Below are positions 33,672 to 46,139 of a stretch of DNA of 64,000 bases, one piece after another. The stretch spans positions 67,995-131,994 of the forward strand of contig JAVJTC010000007.1 of the NCBI GenBank assembly GCA_040219085.1. Reading direction: 5' to 3'. This DNA is from Acidimicrobiales bacterium (GTDB lineage: Bacteria > Actinomycetota > Acidimicrobiia > Acidimicrobiales > JAVJTC01). Position numbers and translations under genes: made by a program. The notes below the pieces were generated by a model. It saw nothing but the letters and a program-made list of their open reading frames with translations. It was not told the DNA's origin and did no database searches. Within the stretch, counting starts at the first letter, position 1; every line of letters starts with the position of its first letter.

Positions 33672-34879
33672 TGGACACGCTGACCTTCGCCCTCGACCCG
33701 CTCTACATAGGCGGGGTCGGCCTCGAAGAGGTCATCATCACGATCGTCAAGGTCGTCGCCGCGTTCACGATCCTGCTCGTGGGCGTGATGTTGATGATCT
33801 GGTTCGAGCGCAAGCTGATCTCGGACATGCAGAACCGGGTCGGCCCCGATCTCGCCGGACCGTGGGGGATCCTCCAGACGCTCGCCGACGGGATCAAGCT
33901 GTTCTTCAAGGAGGACCTCGCCCCGGCCAGGGCGGAGCCTTTCGTCTACAAGCTGGCGCCGTACCTGTCGCTGATACCGGCCCTCGCTGTGTTCGTCGTC
34001 GTGCCGATCGGCGGCGATTTCGACAACGCCGGGGGCGCCGTGACGTGGTTCGGCAACACGACGTTCCTGCAGGTGGCCGACCCCCACGTCGGCATCCTCT
34101 TCGTCCTCGCCATGTCGTCGATGGCGGTCTACGGCATCATGCTCGCGGGCTGGTCGTCGGGTTCGAAGTACCCGCTGCTGGGCTCGGTGCGGGCCTCTGC
34201 GCAGATGGTCTCCTACGAAACGGCCCTCGGCCTGTCGCTCGTCACGGTCCTGTTGTTCAGCGGTTCGCTCTCCACCCATGACATCGTGGCCGAGCAGGCC
34301 GACGGGTGGAACTGGAACCTGTGGCTCACGGGCTTCATCCCGTTCTTCGTCTTCATGGTGGCCGCCACGGCGGAGTTGAACCGACCCCCCTTCGATCTCG
34401 TCGAGGCCGAGCAGGAGATCGTCGGCGGCTTCCACACCGAGTACACGTCGCTGCGGTTCGCGCTCTTCTTCCTGGCCGAGTTCATGAACGTGATCACGAT
34501 GTCGGCGATCATGGTCACCCTGTTCTTCGGTGGCCCCGACGGGCCCATCCCGTTCTGGGAGAGCATCGGCTGGCTGTGGGGCGTCTTCTGGTTCTTCCTC
34601 AAGGTCGTGGCGTTCCTGTTCACCTTCATCTGGTTCCGCGCGACCCTGCCCCGGGTCCGCTATGACCAGCTCATGGACCTCGGATGGAAGTTCCTCATCC
34701 CACTGTCGCTCGGCTGGTTCCTGGTCATCGCCGCCATCCAGGTCGGTGACGACCGGGACTGGAACATCGCCGCGGTCCTCGGGATAGCGATCGGCGGGCT
34801 CCTGCTCGGCTCGCTGGTCCTGTTCGGGGCCATCCGCGAAGGTCGCTCGCGCCGCCTCGCCGGGGAGGGGATCGACTGA
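33671..34879 (+). CDS. nuoH: Complex I subunit H (set 1)
   Basis: A 402-residue multi-pass subunit joining peripheral and membrane arms and forming the quinone chamber. WFERKLISDMQNRVGPDLAG and AELNRPPFDLVEAEQEIVGG are the two conserved loops, with acidic residues in the E channel. About eight or nine transmembrane helices can be counted. The ATG at 33671 overlaps the nuoG stop. A GTG one codon earlier is also in frame. Confidence 0.95.
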   Translation: MDTLTFALDPLYIGGVGLEEVIITIVKVVAAFTILLVGVMLMIWFERKLISDMQNRVGPDLAGPWGILQTLADGIKLFFKEDLAPARAEPFVYKLAPYLSLIPALAVFVVVPIGGDFDNAGGAVTWFGNTTFLQVADPHVGILFVLAMSSMAVYGIMLAGWSSGSKYPLLGSVRASAQMVSYETALGLSLVTVLLFSGSLSTHDIVAEQADGWNWNLWLTGFIPFFVFMVAATAELNRPPFDLVEAEQEIVGGFHTEYTSLRFALFFLAEFMNVITMSAIMVTLFFGGPDGPIPFWESIGWLWGVFWFFLKVVAFLFTFIWFRATLPRVRYDQLMDLGWKFLIPLSLGWFLVIAAIQVGDDRDWNIAAVLGIAIGGLLLGSLVLFGAIREGRSRRLAGEGID

Positions 34880-35502
34880 TGGGACTCTTCGAAGGTTTCG
34901 GCATCACCTTCAACAAGATGTTCGAGGACCGGGTCACCACCAAGTACCCGACCGACAAGCGCCCCAAGCCCGAACGGCTGCATGGCCGCCACGTCCTCAA
35001 CCGGTACGAGGACGGGATGGAGAAGTGCATCGGCTGCGAGTTGTGCGCCGGTGTGTGTCCCGCCCGCTGCATCTACGTGCGCGGCGCCGACAACCCACCC
35101 GACGACCCCGTGTCGCCCGGCGAGCGCTACGGCTTCGTCTACGAGATCAACTACCTGCGCTGCATCCACTGCGACCTGTGCGTGGAGGCCTGTCCCACCG
35201 AGGCCATCACCGAGACGAAGCTGTTCGAGTTCTCGTTCACCAACCGCGAAGACGCCATCTACACCCGCGACGAACTCCTCGTCGACGACGAGGGCCGTCC
35301 GAAGCATCTGCCGTGGGAGGACTGGCGGCCCGGTGAGGACGAGCACACCTCGGCGTGGATGCGGGCCACCTCACCGTCGGGATCGGCCGCCTACGAGGGC
35401 CGGGTCGCCTGGTCCGGTGAGCTCGGCTACGGCGTGCGCGCCCCCGAGCGGGGCCAGTCTGCACCGGCGGCCGACGCCGCGTCCGAGGAGGACGACGCCT
35501 GA
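34879..35502 (+). CDS. nuoI: Complex I subunit I (set 1)
   Basis: The 207-residue TYKY-type subunit has clusters N6a and N6b in CIGCELCAGVCPARC and CIHCDLCVEACP, which carry electrons from NuoG to NuoB. The N-terminal amphipathic segment lies on the membrane. A 50-residue hydrophilic C-terminal extension ends in an acidic tail. TGATG overlaps occur at both ends. Confidence 0.94.
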   Translation: MGLFEGFGITFNKMFEDRVTTKYPTDKRPKPERLHGRHVLNRYEDGMEKCIGCELCAGVCPARCIYVRGADNPPDDPVSPGERYGFVYEINYLRCIHCDLCVEACPTEAITETKLFEFSFTNREDAIYTRDELLVDDEGRPKHLPWEDWRPGEDEHTSAWMRATSPSGSAAYEGRVAWSGELGYGVRAPERGQSAPAADAASEEDDA

Positions 35503-36281
35503 TGGAAACAGTGGTTTTCATCATCGCTGCAGTCATCGTCGTGCTCGGATCGCTCGGCGTGGTCCTCGCCAAACACACCGTGCACAACGCGCTCATGCTC
35601 GTGGCCACGCTCTTCGGTATCGCGGTCCTGTTCCTCGCCCAGGACGCGCAGTTCCTGGCGGTCGTCCAGGTGATCGTGTATGCCGGCGCCATCGTCGTGC
35701 TGTTCCTGTTCGTCATCATGTTGCTCGGCGTCGACAAGGTGGACGACCTGCGGGTCGAACCTCTCGGCGGGCAACGCCCCCTCGCCCTGGCGCTCGGGGT
35801 CGCCGTCATGGTCCTCGGCATCGTCTTCGTGGCTGTCGCCTCGGACAACGGATCGACAGGTCAGCCCGCCTCGACCGCGGCCATCGTCGACAGCGTCACC
35901 GGCCAGCCCATCGTCGACCCTCTCACGGGTGAGGACCTGCCCACCTCCGCGACCGAGTTGCGCGAGGACGATCAGGAGTTCGGCACCGAGACGGAGTCCA
36001 ACATCCGCCAACTCGGTCGGGTGGTGTTCACCGACTACGTGTGGGCGTTCGAGATCACCGCGGTCCTGTTGACGATCGCAGTGGTGGCCGCCGTCGCCCT
36101 GGCGCGCCGACCCGACCCCGACGACCGCGAAGACATCGACGAGGGGTACGTGATCCCGCCGCCGGAGCGCCTGATCGACATGTCGCGCCTGTTCGGCCAC
36201 CGCGGCGACGACGACCCGGCGGACGAAGATCCAGCTCTCGTGAGTGGACCCGATGACAGCGCTGACGGGGGCGAGGCCTGA
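35502..36281 (+). CDS. nuoJ: Complex I subunit J (set 1), with insertion and long tail
   Basis: A 259-residue membrane subunit, longer than the typical 165-200. Five helices are visible, and the core [20 protein letters not shown] and [16 protein letters not shown] contain the pi-bulge helix region. A 50-residue hydrophilic loop (about 118-165) precedes the last helix, and an acidic 55-residue tail ends the protein. Overlaps nuoI and nuoK. Confidence 0.92.
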   Translation: METVVFIIAAVIVVLGSLGVVLAKHTVHNALMLVATLFGIAVLFLAQDAQFLAVVQVIVYAGAIVVLFLFVIMLLGVDKVDDLRVEPLGGQRPLALALGVAVMVLGIVFVAVASDNGSTGQPASTAAIVDSVTGQPIVDPLTGEDLPTSATELREDDQEFGTETESNIRQLGRVVFTDYVWAFEITAVLLTIAVVAAVALARRPDPDDREDIDEGYVIPPPERLIDMSRLFGHRGDDDPADEDPALVSGPDDSADGGEA

Positions 36282-36586
36282 TGGAGGTCACGACCACCTG
36301 GTACCTGATCCTCGGCGCCGTCGTCTTCTCCATCGGCGCGGTGGGACTGCTCGTCAGGCGCAACCCGCTGGTGATGTTCATGTGCGTCGAGTTGATGCTG
36401 AATGCGGTCAACCTGACCTTCGTCGCGTTCGGGCGGGACCTGGGCGACCTGGGGGGTCAGGCATCGGTGTTCTTCGTTCTCGTGGTGGCGGCGACAGAGG
36501 TGGTCGTCGGCCTGGCGATCGTCGTCGCGATCATGCGACGGCGCCCCGGTGCGACAGCCGACGACGTGTCGCTGATGAGGGGCTGA
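36281..36586 (+). CDS. nuoK: Complex I subunit K (set 1)
   Basis: A 101-residue three-helix antiporter-related subunit. The two membrane glutamates that carry protons are in [16 protein letters not shown] and [17 protein letters not shown]. Starts with ATG overlapping the nuoJ stop. nuoL follows after one base. Confidence 0.95.
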   Translation: MEVTTTWYLILGAVVFSIGAVGLLVRRNPLVMFMCVELMLNAVNLTFVAFGRDLGDLGGQASVFFVLVVAATEVVVGLAIVVAIMRRRPGATADDVSLMRG

Positions 36587-36587
36587 C

Positions 36588-38473
<1,886 letters not shown>

Positions 38474-38474
<1 letters not shown>

Positions 38475-40114
38475 TGAACACACTCACCCTCGCGGACGCC
38501 GGAGCGAGCTGGCCCGTCCTTCCGACGCTCGTCGTCCTCCCCGTCATCGGCGCGCTCCTGATCGCCGTCATCCCGCGTTCGCGCACCGAGCTGGTGAAGC
38601 CCATCGCCGTGACGTTCTCCGTGGCGGTAGCCGCTGTCGCGGGCTGGATGCTCGCCGCGTTCGAGTACGACGCGGACGAGGTCGGCGACGAGGTGGCGTC
38701 GGGCTTCCAGTTCGTCTCCACCCACAGCTGGATCGAGCCGCTCGGGATCACCTGGAACGTCGGTGTGGACGGCATCTCGCTGTTCCTCATCGTCATGACC
38801 GTCGTGTTGTTCCCGATCGCCATGCTCGCGGTCTCGCCCGGGCACGACGACAAGCCCTACTTCGCGTGGCTGCTCGTCCTCGAGGCCGGTGCCATCGGCG
38901 TGTTCATCGCGCTCGATCTGTTCCTGTTCTTCTCGTTCTTCGAGATCGTGCTCGTGCCGATGTACTTCCTCATCGCCCAGTGGGGTCACGGCAACGCCCG
39001 GTACGCGGCGATGAAGTTCTTCCTCTACACGATGTTCGGTTCCGCGCTGATGCTCGTGGGGATCGTGTCGCTCGCGTTCCTGCACCGCGCCGAGGTCGGC
39101 GGCGACCTCACGTTCAGCCTCGTGGAGATCGCCGAGGCCCAGTCCATCGCGACGACGACGGGCCGTTGGATCTTCCTCGCCTTCGCGCTCGCGTTCGCCG
39201 TGAAGGTGCCGCTGTTCCCGGTGCACACGTGGCTTCCTGACGCACACACCGAGGCGCCCACGGCCGGCTCGGTCATCCTCGCCGGTGTCATGTTGAAGCT
39301 GGGCACCTACGGATTCCTGCGTTTCGGCGTGTACCTGTTCCCCGAGGCGGCCGAGTTCTTCGCTCCGGCGATGTTGACGCTCGGCGTCGTCGGCATCCTC
39401 TACGGCGCCATCGTGGCCACGATGCAGCGGGACCTGAAACGTCTCGTCGCGTACTCGTCGGTCGCCCACCTCGGATTCATCGTGCTCGGTACGTTCGCAC
39501 TCAACACCGAGGGCATGACGGGCAGCCTTCTGCAGATGGTGAACCACGGTCTCTCGACCGGCGCGTTGTTCCTGCTCGTGGGTTGGCTCTACGAGCGCCG
39601 CCACACCCGACAGATCTCCGAGCTCAGCGGGCTCCAGAAGGCGGCGCCGATCATGGCGGCGGTCTTCACCGTCGTGATGTTCTCCTCGATCGGCCTTCCC
39701 GGCCTCAACGGTTTCGTCGGGGAGTTCCTCATCCTCCTCGGAACCTTCACGGCCGCCCGTTGGTGGGCCGTGGTCGCCACCGCCGGGGTCATCCTCGCCG
39801 CGCTCTACATGCTGTGGGCCTACCAGCGCGTCTTCCATGGGACGCCCAGCGGCGACAACGAGGACATGGCCGACCTGAACTGGCGTGAAGGTCTCGTCAT
39901 CGCCCCGCTTCTCGTGCTGATCGTGTTCATGGGCGTCTACCCCCGCCCGGTCATCGAGCGGATGGAACCTGCGGTGGACCGCCTCGTCGCCCATGTCGAG
40001 ACCCATGTCGAGGACTTCGACGAGCCGGTCAACCAGGGCCGCGCCGGCGGCGGTTTCGACGAGATCGAACACGGCCACCAAGAGGGCGAAGCAGCCGAAG
40101 GGGACGGTGAGTGA
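38474..40114 (+). CDS. nuoM: Complex I subunit M (set 1)
   Basis: This 546-residue antiporter-type subunit has the key glutamate in FFEIVLVPMYFLIAQWG and the HTWLPDAHTEAPTAGSVILA motif. About 14 helices. A His/Glu/Gly-rich hydrophilic tail of about 45 residues ends the protein. It begins at the ATG overlapping the nuoL stop. Upstream open frame lies within nuoL. Confidence 0.95.
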
Positions 40115-41694
40115 TGAGCTCCCTCTTCGCCGCCGCCGTCTCCCCGCTCCTCGGGGCGCTGACCCACCTGGCCCAGGTGAACCCGATCGATCCCGGATCG
40201 ATCGACACGCCGTCGGTCGACTGGACCGCGATCATCCCGCACCTGGTGCTGATGGGTGGTGGCGTCGTCGCGCTGACCCTGTCGTCGATCGCCGGGCGCT
40301 GGCTGCCCGACTGGTTCTGGTCGGCGTGGACCGCGGCAGTGGGAACCGGCGCCCTCGGCGGTTCGATCTGGCAGTGGTTCCGGGTGCAGGACGAGCCGTC
40401 GGGTGGCTTCTCCACGCTGGGCGGTGCCGTCGGGGTCGACGGCTTCTCCGTCTACCTGACCGGTCTCATCTCGGCCACCGTCGTGCTGACCGCGATCCTG
40501 GCCTACGACTACACGAAGCGCCGCGGCGTCGCCCAACTCGAGCTGTACGTCCTGTTGCTCTTGTCGGCGTCGGGTGGCGTCGTGATGGCCGGCGCCAACG
40601 ACCTCATCGTCATGTTCCTCGGCCTCGAGGTCCTCTCGATCGCCGTCTACGTGCTCGCCGCGCTGGACCTGCGCCGTTTCCGTTCCCAGGAGGCGGGCAT
40701 GAAGTACTTCGTGCTCGGGGCCTTCTCGTCGGCCTTCTTCCTCTACGGAATCGCTCTCATCTACGGCGCCGCCGGATCGACCAACCTCTTGGACATCGAC
40801 CGGTTCCTGTCGACCAACCAGCTCCTCGACGACGGCCTGCTGCTCGGTGGCTTCGCACTGCTGCTCGTCGGTCTGCTGTTCAAGGTGGGGGCCGTGCCGT
40901 TCCACGCCTGGACGCCCGATGTCTACCAGGGCGCCCCCTCGCCGATCGTCGCCTACATGGCCTCCGGCGTGAAGGTCGCCGGCTTCGCCGCCATGTTGCG
41001 GATCTTCTGGCTCACCTTCGGGGACTACCGCACCGACTGGCAGCCGATCATCTACGCGATCGCCGCGATAACCCTGCTCGTCGGCTCGATCGTCGCCGTC
41101 GTGCAGACCGACGTGAAGCGCATGCTCGCCTACTCGTCGATCAGCCACGCCGGCTACATCCTGGTGGGCGTGCAGGCGGCCACCGCCGACGGCACGTCAG
41201 CCGCGTTGTTCTACCTCGGTGCCTACTCCTTCATGGTGATCGGCAGCTTCGCCGTCGTGACCGTCATGGGATCCGACGGCGAGTCCGCCCAGTCGCTGGG
41301 GGACTACTCCGGACTCGCCCGGCGTCGACCCGTCCTCGCTCTCACGTTCACCCTGTTCCTGTTCGCGCAGGCCGGCGTCCCCTTCACGTCGGGCTTCTTC
41401 GCGAAGTTCTACGTCATCAGCGCCGCCGTCGACGCCCGGTCCTACTGGCTCGCGGCGATTGCGATGATGGCCGCTGTCATCGCAGCGGTCCTGTACCTGC
41501 GCATCGTCCTCGCCATGTACATCGGGACCGGCGACGACACCGCCGACGCTCCCACCGGTGCGGTGCGCATCGCCCCCGGGGCGGCCTTCGTGCTGTTCGT
41601 CGCCGCGGCGATGACCGTCACCTTCGGCATCATCCCGTTCCCCATCGTCGATCTGGCCAGGGACGCGGTCCCCGTCCTCGTCGCAGCAGGTTGA
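40114..41694 (+). CDS. nuoN: Complex I subunit N (set 1)
   Basis: The 526-residue antiporter-type subunit carries the proton-path Glu in FLGLEVLSIAVYVLAAL and VPFHAWTPDVYQGAPSPIVA around the central lysine. It closes the first nuo operon. A 109-base gap with a new -10 box follows before the second set. Confidence 0.95.
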   Translation: MSSLFAAAVSPLLGALTHLAQVNPIDPGSIDTPSVDWTAIIPHLVLMGGGVVALTLSSIAGRWLPDWFWSAWTAAVGTGALGGSIWQWFRVQDEPSGGFSTLGGAVGVDGFSVYLTGLISATVVLTAILAYDYTKRRGVAQLELYVLLLLSASGGVVMAGANDLIVMFLGLEVLSIAVYVLAALDLRRFRSQEAGMKYFVLGAFSSAFFLYGIALIYGAAGSTNLLDIDRFLSTNQLLDDGLLLGGFALLLVGLLFKVGAVPFHAWTPDVYQGAPSPIVAYMASGVKVAGFAAMLRIFWLTFGDYRTDWQPIIYAIAAITLLVGSIVAVVQTDVKRMLAYSSISHAGYILVGVQAATADGTSAALFYLGAYSFMVIGSFAVVTVMGSDGESAQSLGDYSGLARRRPVLALTFTLFLFAQAGVPFTSGFFAKFYVISAAVDARSYWLAAIAMMAAVIAAVLYLRIVLAMYIGTGDDTADAPTGAVRIAPGAAFVLFVAAAMTVTFGIIPFPIVDLARDAVPVLVAAG

Positions 41695-41789
41695 CCCGCT
41701 CAGCCGCGGGCCACGTGCCCACCGCCGGGCCGGTCGCGCCCCCACCGCAAGCCACCGAGCTTGCTTTGGTCACCTTCGCGACGGCTGGG

Positions 41790-41803
41790 TAGGCTCACCT
41801 GCC
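41790..41803 (+). promoter_or_regulatory. Candidate leaderless promoter of the second nuo operon
   Basis: TAGGCT (41790-41795) lies 8 nt before the GTG of the second nuoA at 41804, without a ribosome-binding site. The 95 bases before it, after the nuoN stop, show no gene and no clear terminator. The two nuo sets may therefore be transcribed separately. Confidence 0.45.
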
Positions 41804-42169
41804 GTGTCGGAGTTCCTTCGCTCTTATCTCACCGTCGGCCTCTTCGCGGCCCTCGCCATCGGCATGGTCGCGGCCATGCTCGGCGCGGGCGCGCTCCTGC
41901 GTCCCGATCGGCCCCAGAGGCAGAAGTACATCAACTACGAGAGCGGCGTGGATCCCGTCGGCCAGGCGTGGGCCCAGAGCAACGTCCGCTACTACGTGTT
42001 CGCACTGCTCTTCGTCATGTTCGATGTCGAGGCCGTGTTCATCTTCCCGTGGGCGACCCGCCTCGAGGCCTACGGTCTCTTCGGGCTGGTCGAGATGGCC
42101 ATCTTCATCTTCATCCTCGCCCTGGGGCTCTTCTACGCATGGCGCAAGGGAGTCCTCCGATGGGTCTGA
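41804..42169 (+). CDS. nuoA: Complex I subunit A (set 2)
   Basis: A 121-residue three-helix subunit of the second complex. [20 protein letters not shown] matches NuoA, and [17 protein letters not shown] is the acidic helix. The loop cysteine of set 1 (YECG) is Ser here (YESG). It lacks the C-terminal tail of set 1 NuoA. nuoB follows after 13 bases. Confidence 0.93.
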   Translation: MSEFLRSYLTVGLFAALAIGMVAAMLGAGALLRPDRPQRQKYINYESGVDPVGQAWAQSNVRYYVFALLFVMFDVEAVFIFPWATRLEAYGLFGLVEMAIFIFILALGLFYAWRKGVLRWV

Positions 42170-42182
42170 ACGGAGCCCGCTG

Positions 42183-42683
42183 ATGGGACTCGTCGAGAGC
42201 GGCAAGATCCCCAAGCCCCTGACCACCCTGCTCAACATGAGCAGGAAGTACTCGCTGTGGGTCTACCAGTGGGGGCTCGCGTGCTGTGCCATCGAGATGG
42301 GCGCCGCGTTCGGCTCACCGCGCTACGACGTGATGCGCCTCGGCGTCATTCCGTTCCCCGCCAGCCCCCGCCAGGCGGACCTCGTGGTCATCTCCGGGAC
42401 GGTGACCGACAAGATGGCACCGGCGATCGTGCGTCTCTACGAGCAGATGCCGGACCCCAAGTACGTGATCTCCATGGGTAGCTGCGCCAACTGTGGCGGC
42501 CCCTACTGGGACTCCTACTCGGTGACCAAGGGCGTGGATCAGCTGATTCCGGTCGACGTCTACGTGCCCGGGTGCCCGCCGAGACCCGAAGCGCTGCTCG
42601 AGGGCATCGTCCTGCTCCAGGAGCGCATCCAGAACGAAGACATGGCGCAACGTTGGAAGGGTGACCCCATTGTCGTCCAGTGA
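42183..42683 (+). CDS. nuoB: Complex I subunit B (set 2)
   Basis: The 166-residue N2-cluster subunit has the ligand motifs [20 protein letters not shown] and [13 protein letters not shown]. Compact, without the C-terminal tail of set 1. Only moderately similar to set 1 NuoB (MGSCANCGG against MGVCASSGG), so the two sets look like separate lineages and not a recent duplication. Overlaps the nuoC start by 23 bases. Confidence 0.94.
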   Translation: MGLVESGKIPKPLTTLLNMSRKYSLWVYQWGLACCAIEMGAAFGSPRYDVMRLGVIPFPASPRQADLVVISGTVTDKMAPAIVRLYEQMPDPKYVISMGSCANCGGPYWDSYSVTKGVDQLIPVDVYVPGCPPRPEALLEGIVLLQERIQNEDMAQRWKGDPIVVQ

Positions 42684-43359
42684 CGTGGTCGACGACCCCC
42701 AGACCGACGGTGGCTCCGACGACGAGGCGGCCGTCGAGCCCGATCCGCGTCGCGACGCGCTGCTCGCCATCCTCACCGAGGGTCTCGGCGACGACCTCGT
42801 CGAGTCCCACCTCGTCGGTGGCGTCGACCTGTGGGTCCGCGTCCGCCGCGAGGCGTGGCGCCGCGCGGCCGACGTCGCCTCGACCGAGGCCGGTTGCCGC
42901 TGGTTCGACTGGCTCGGGGCGATCGACTGGCTGCCGTCGCCGTTCGGGCGCGACATGGAGTCCGAACAGGACTGGGCCGTTCACGGCCGCGAAGAGAAGG
43001 AACCCGTGGAGATGGTCACGGGCTTCGCCGGTGGCGACACCCGTTTCCAGGTGCTCATGCGGCTGTTCTCGATCACGAGCAATGTCGGCGTGACGATCAA
43101 GACCGACCTTCCCGACGACGACGTCTCGGTCGAGACGCTCATCCCGGTCTTCGCCGGCGCCAACTGGCATGAGCGTGAGACCCATGAGATGTACGGCATC
43201 GACTTCGTCGGCCACCCCGATCTGCGCAACCTCTACCTGCCGGGCGCTTTCGAGGGTTACCCGATGCGCAAGGACTTCCCTCTTCTGGCCCGGCGCGTGA
43301 AGCCGTGGCCCGGCATCGTCGACGTCGAGGCCATGCCCGGCGAGGGGGACGACGCGTGA
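42661..43359 (+). CDS. nuoC: Complex I subunit C (set 2)
   Basis: A 232-residue 30 kDa-type subunit with [20 protein letters not shown] and GYPMRKDFP. The GTG at 42661 lies within nuoB. About 30 acidic residues precede the domain, so a start further in is possible. Not fused to NuoD. The stop overlaps the next GTG. Confidence 0.92.
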   Translation: MTPLSSSDVVDDPQTDGGSDDEAAVEPDPRRDALLAILTEGLGDDLVESHLVGGVDLWVRVRREAWRRAADVASTEAGCRWFDWLGAIDWLPSPFGRDMESEQDWAVHGREEKEPVEMVTGFAGGDTRFQVLMRLFSITSNVGVTIKTDLPDDDVSVETLIPVFAGANWHERETHEMYGIDFVGHPDLRNLYLPGAFEGYPMRKDFPLLARRVKPWPGIVDVEAMPGEGDDA

Positions 43360-44525
43360 CCGCCACCGAATCCCAGAAGCTCGCCTACATCGCCGGCCAG
43401 GCCGCGGACGCCCGACTCAACGTCGAGCTCGAAACCGACGGCATGACGCTCAACATCGGTCCGCAGCACCCCGCCACCCACGGCACCCTGCGGATCGTCG
43501 CCCGTCTCGACGGCGAGCAGGTCATCGAGGCCGAGCCGATCATGGGTTACATGCACCGGGGCTACGAGAAGCTCACCGAGGTGCGGACCTACCCGCAGGT
43601 CACGACGCTCATCAACCGCATCGACTGGCTCGGTAGCTTCGCGAACGAGGTGCCGTTCATCCTCGCCGCGGAGCAGCTCATGGAGGTCGAGGCACCGCCG
43701 CGGGCCCAGTGGATCCGCACGGCGCTCTTCGAGCTCTCCCGCATCGCCAACATCGCACTGTTCCTCGGCGACATGGGTGTCCAGCTCGGCGCCATCACCC
43801 CCGTCTTCTTCGCCTTCCGTGACCGCGAGTTCGTCCTCAACCAGATCGAGGCCGTCACGGGTGGCCGTTTCCACCCCAACTTCGACCGCATCGGCGGCCT
43901 CAAGGACGATCTGCCCAAGGGTTGGATCGCCGAGACCAAGGCCGTGATGGAGAAGATGCGGACCTTCTGCGACGAGCTCGAGGACCTCGTGCTCGGCAAC
44001 GAGATCTTCCAGTCCCGTTGCCGGGGGATCGGCGTCATACCGCCCGAGGTCGGGCTCGAGTACGGCCTGTCGGGCGCCAACATCCGTGCGTCGGGCGTGG
44101 ACTGGGACATCCGCCGCGACGTCGAGTCCCCGCTCGTCTACGACCAGCTGGACTGGAAGGTGTGGACGCACCCAGACGGGGACTCCTTCGCCCGCTACTG
44201 GGTGCGGTTGCAGGAGACGCGCGAGGCAACCCACCTGGTGGACCAGATCCTCGACGGCATCCCGTCGGGTCCGGTCATGGCCAAGGTCCCCCGCATCATC
44301 AAGGTCCCGGCCGGGGAGGCCTACGTCGAGACCGAGAACCCGCTCGGCGCGATGGGGTACTACGTCGTCTCCCAGGGGGACCTGATCCCGTTCCGGGTCA
44401 AGATCCGTTCGGCGAGCTTCTCGAACCTGTCCATCGCGCCGTGGCTTCTCAAGGGCGTCTACGTTCCCGACATCGTCACGATCCTCGCCAGCCTCTACTT
44501 CATCCTGGGTGACATCGACCGATGA
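43356..44525 (+). CDS. nuoD: Complex I subunit D (set 2)
   Basis: The 389-residue 49 kDa-type subunit begins with GTG overlapping the nuoC stop. LNIGPQHPATHGTLRIVARL is the family start. At residues 67-72 it has HRGYEK, so R68 occupies the position of bovine NDUFS2 Arg85, the arginine dimethylated by NDUFAF7. A MidA/NDUFAF7 homologue is encoded at the end of this operon. The C-terminus ILGDIDR replaces the usual (M/L)GEVDR. It is immediately followed by nuoH because nuoE, F and G are absent. Confidence 0.94.
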   Translation: MTATESQKLAYIAGQAADARLNVELETDGMTLNIGPQHPATHGTLRIVARLDGEQVIEAEPIMGYMHRGYEKLTEVRTYPQVTTLINRIDWLGSFANEVPFILAAEQLMEVEAPPRAQWIRTALFELSRIANIALFLGDMGVQLGAITPVFFAFRDREFVLNQIEAVTGGRFHPNFDRIGGLKDDLPKGWIAETKAVMEKMRTFCDELEDLVLGNEIFQSRCRGIGVIPPEVGLEYGLSGANIRASGVDWDIRRDVESPLVYDQLDWKVWTHPDGDSFARYWVRLQETREATHLVDQILDGIPSGPVMAKVPRIIKVPAGEAYVETENPLGAMGYYVVSQGDLIPFRVKIRSASFSNLSIAPWLLKGVYVPDIVTILASLYFILGDIDR

Positions 44526-45568
44526 CGCCCACGTTGACGGTCCTCGCCGACATCGAGCTCGCCTACTGGCAACAGACAGTCATCAAGGTCGGGATCGTCG
44601 CGGCCGTCATCCCGACGGCCGCCCTCATCCTGGGCTACGTCTTCCTGTTGAAGATGATGAGCTTCATGCAGAGCCGCCTCGGACCGATGGAGGCCGGCCC
44701 GCACGGCACCCTCCAGCTCCTCGCGGACGGCCTCAAGTTCATCCAGAAGGAGGACATCTTCCCCGAGCGGGCCGACCGGTACGTGTTCGCCATGGCGCCG
44801 GTCGTCGTGTTGATGTCGACCTTCCTGCTCTACGTCGTGATCCCGGCCGGCCCCGATGCCGTCGTCTCCAACCTCGACGTGGGCGTCTTCTACGCGCTGG
44901 CCGTCTCGTCGCTGTCGGTCATCGGCATCCTGATGGCCGGATGGGCATCTGCGAACAAGTACGCGCTCCTCGGTGGTCTGCGGGCCGCCGGTCAGCTCAT
45001 CGCATACGAACTGCCCCTCGTCCTCGCCGTCGTGGGTGTTGTCATCCAGGCCGGAACGCTCAACCTCCAGAACATCGTCGCCGCCCAGGCCACCGGCGAG
45101 ATCTTCGGCTGGGGTGCGATCGGCAACCCGTACATCTTCACCCAGTTCGTCGGGTTCGCGATCTTCCTCGTCGCCGTCCAGGCCGAGTTGACCCAGCCGC
45201 CGTTCGACATGCCGGTGGCCGAGTCCGAGATCGTCGGCGGGTACCAGGTCGAGTACACCGGCTTCCGGTTCCTGTTCTTCTTCATGGGCGAGTTCGGCAC
45301 GGCCTTCGCCTTCGCCGGGCTGTCGTCGATCCTGTTCCTCGGGGGCTGGTACATCCCGGGCTTCGACGTGGACTCGAACTGGCTGAACCTGTTCGGGCCG
45401 CTGGTGCTGTTCGCGAAGATCATGGCCGTGTCGTTCCTCATCTTCTGGTTCCGGTTCACCTTCCCCCGGTTCCGCGAAGATCAGCTTCAGCGGCTCGCCT
45501 GGAAGTTCCTGATCCCGCTCGCCCTGGCGAACATCGTGGTCACGGGCGTACTCAAGGTCGCGCTGTGA
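44522..45568 (+). CDS. nuoH: Complex I subunit H (set 2)
   Basis: A 348-residue eight-helix subunit: [20 protein letters not shown] and [20 protein letters not shown] are the two quinone-chamber loops. It follows nuoD directly, with a four-base overlap, where set 1 has nuoE, F and G between. Length is normal. Confidence 0.95.
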   Translation: MTPTLTVLADIELAYWQQTVIKVGIVAAVIPTAALILGYVFLLKMMSFMQSRLGPMEAGPHGTLQLLADGLKFIQKEDIFPERADRYVFAMAPVVVLMSTFLLYVVIPAGPDAVVSNLDVGVFYALAVSSLSVIGILMAGWASANKYALLGGLRAAGQLIAYELPLVLAVVGVVIQAGTLNLQNIVAAQATGEIFGWGAIGNPYIFTQFVGFAIFLVAVQAELTQPPFDMPVAESEIVGGYQVEYTGFRFLFFFMGEFGTAFAFAGLSSILFLGGWYIPGFDVDSNWLNLFGPLVLFAKIMAVSFLIFWFRFTFPRFREDQLQRLAWKFLIPLALANIVVTGVLKVAL

Positions 45569-45578
45569 GGAGCATCTG

Positions 45579-46136
45579 ATGGGGCTCGTACCCGGAATGG
45601 TCAAGGGGCTCGCCGTCACCGCGAAGACGATGGCGCGCACCCTGTTCCCGGATCCGCGCAAGCCGGTCCCGTCGCCCACCAAGGGCGCGCACACGGTGCA
45701 GTACCCCCACGTGAAGGAGGCCCCGCCCGCGCGGGCCCGCGGGGTGATCGCGCTGCACACCGAGAACTGCACGGCCTGCATGTTGTGCGCCCGCGAGTGC
45801 CCGGACTGGTGCATCTACATCGAGGGCCACAAGGAGCTCGCACCGCCGCGCCGCGAGGGGGGCAAGCCCCGCCAGCGCAACAAGCTCGACCGCTTCGACA
45901 TCGACTACGCGCTGTGCATGTACTGCGGGATCTGCGTCGAGGTCTGCCCGTTCGACGCGCTCTTCTGGAGCCCCGAGTTCGAGTACTCCGAGCCGTCCAT
46001 CGCTGACCTGCTCCACGACAAGGACCGCCTCACCGACTGGATGCACACGGTCCCGGCGTTCGAGGACTACGAGGCCGGATCCGAAGCCAAGGTCCGCAAG
46101 GTCCCGGAGCCGCCCGAGCGGACGGGAGCCGGCTGA
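45579..46136 (+). CDS. nuoI: Complex I subunit I (set 2)
   Basis: The 185-residue two-[4Fe-4S] subunit has motifs [15 protein letters not shown] and [15 protein letters not shown]. With no NuoE, F or G in this set it would be the electron-entry subunit, as proposed for ferredoxin- or F420H2-linked 11-subunit complexes. A GAGGAGC ribosome-binding site precedes the ATG. Confidence 0.94.
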   Translation: MGLVPGMVKGLAVTAKTMARTLFPDPRKPVPSPTKGAHTVQYPHVKEAPPARARGVIALHTENCTACMLCARECPDWCIYIEGHKELAPPRREGGKPRQRNKLDRFDIDYALCMYCGICVEVCPFDALFWSPEFEYSEPSIADLLHDKDRLTDWMHTVPAFEDYEAGSEAKVRKVPEPPERTGAG

Positions 46137-46139
46137 GCC

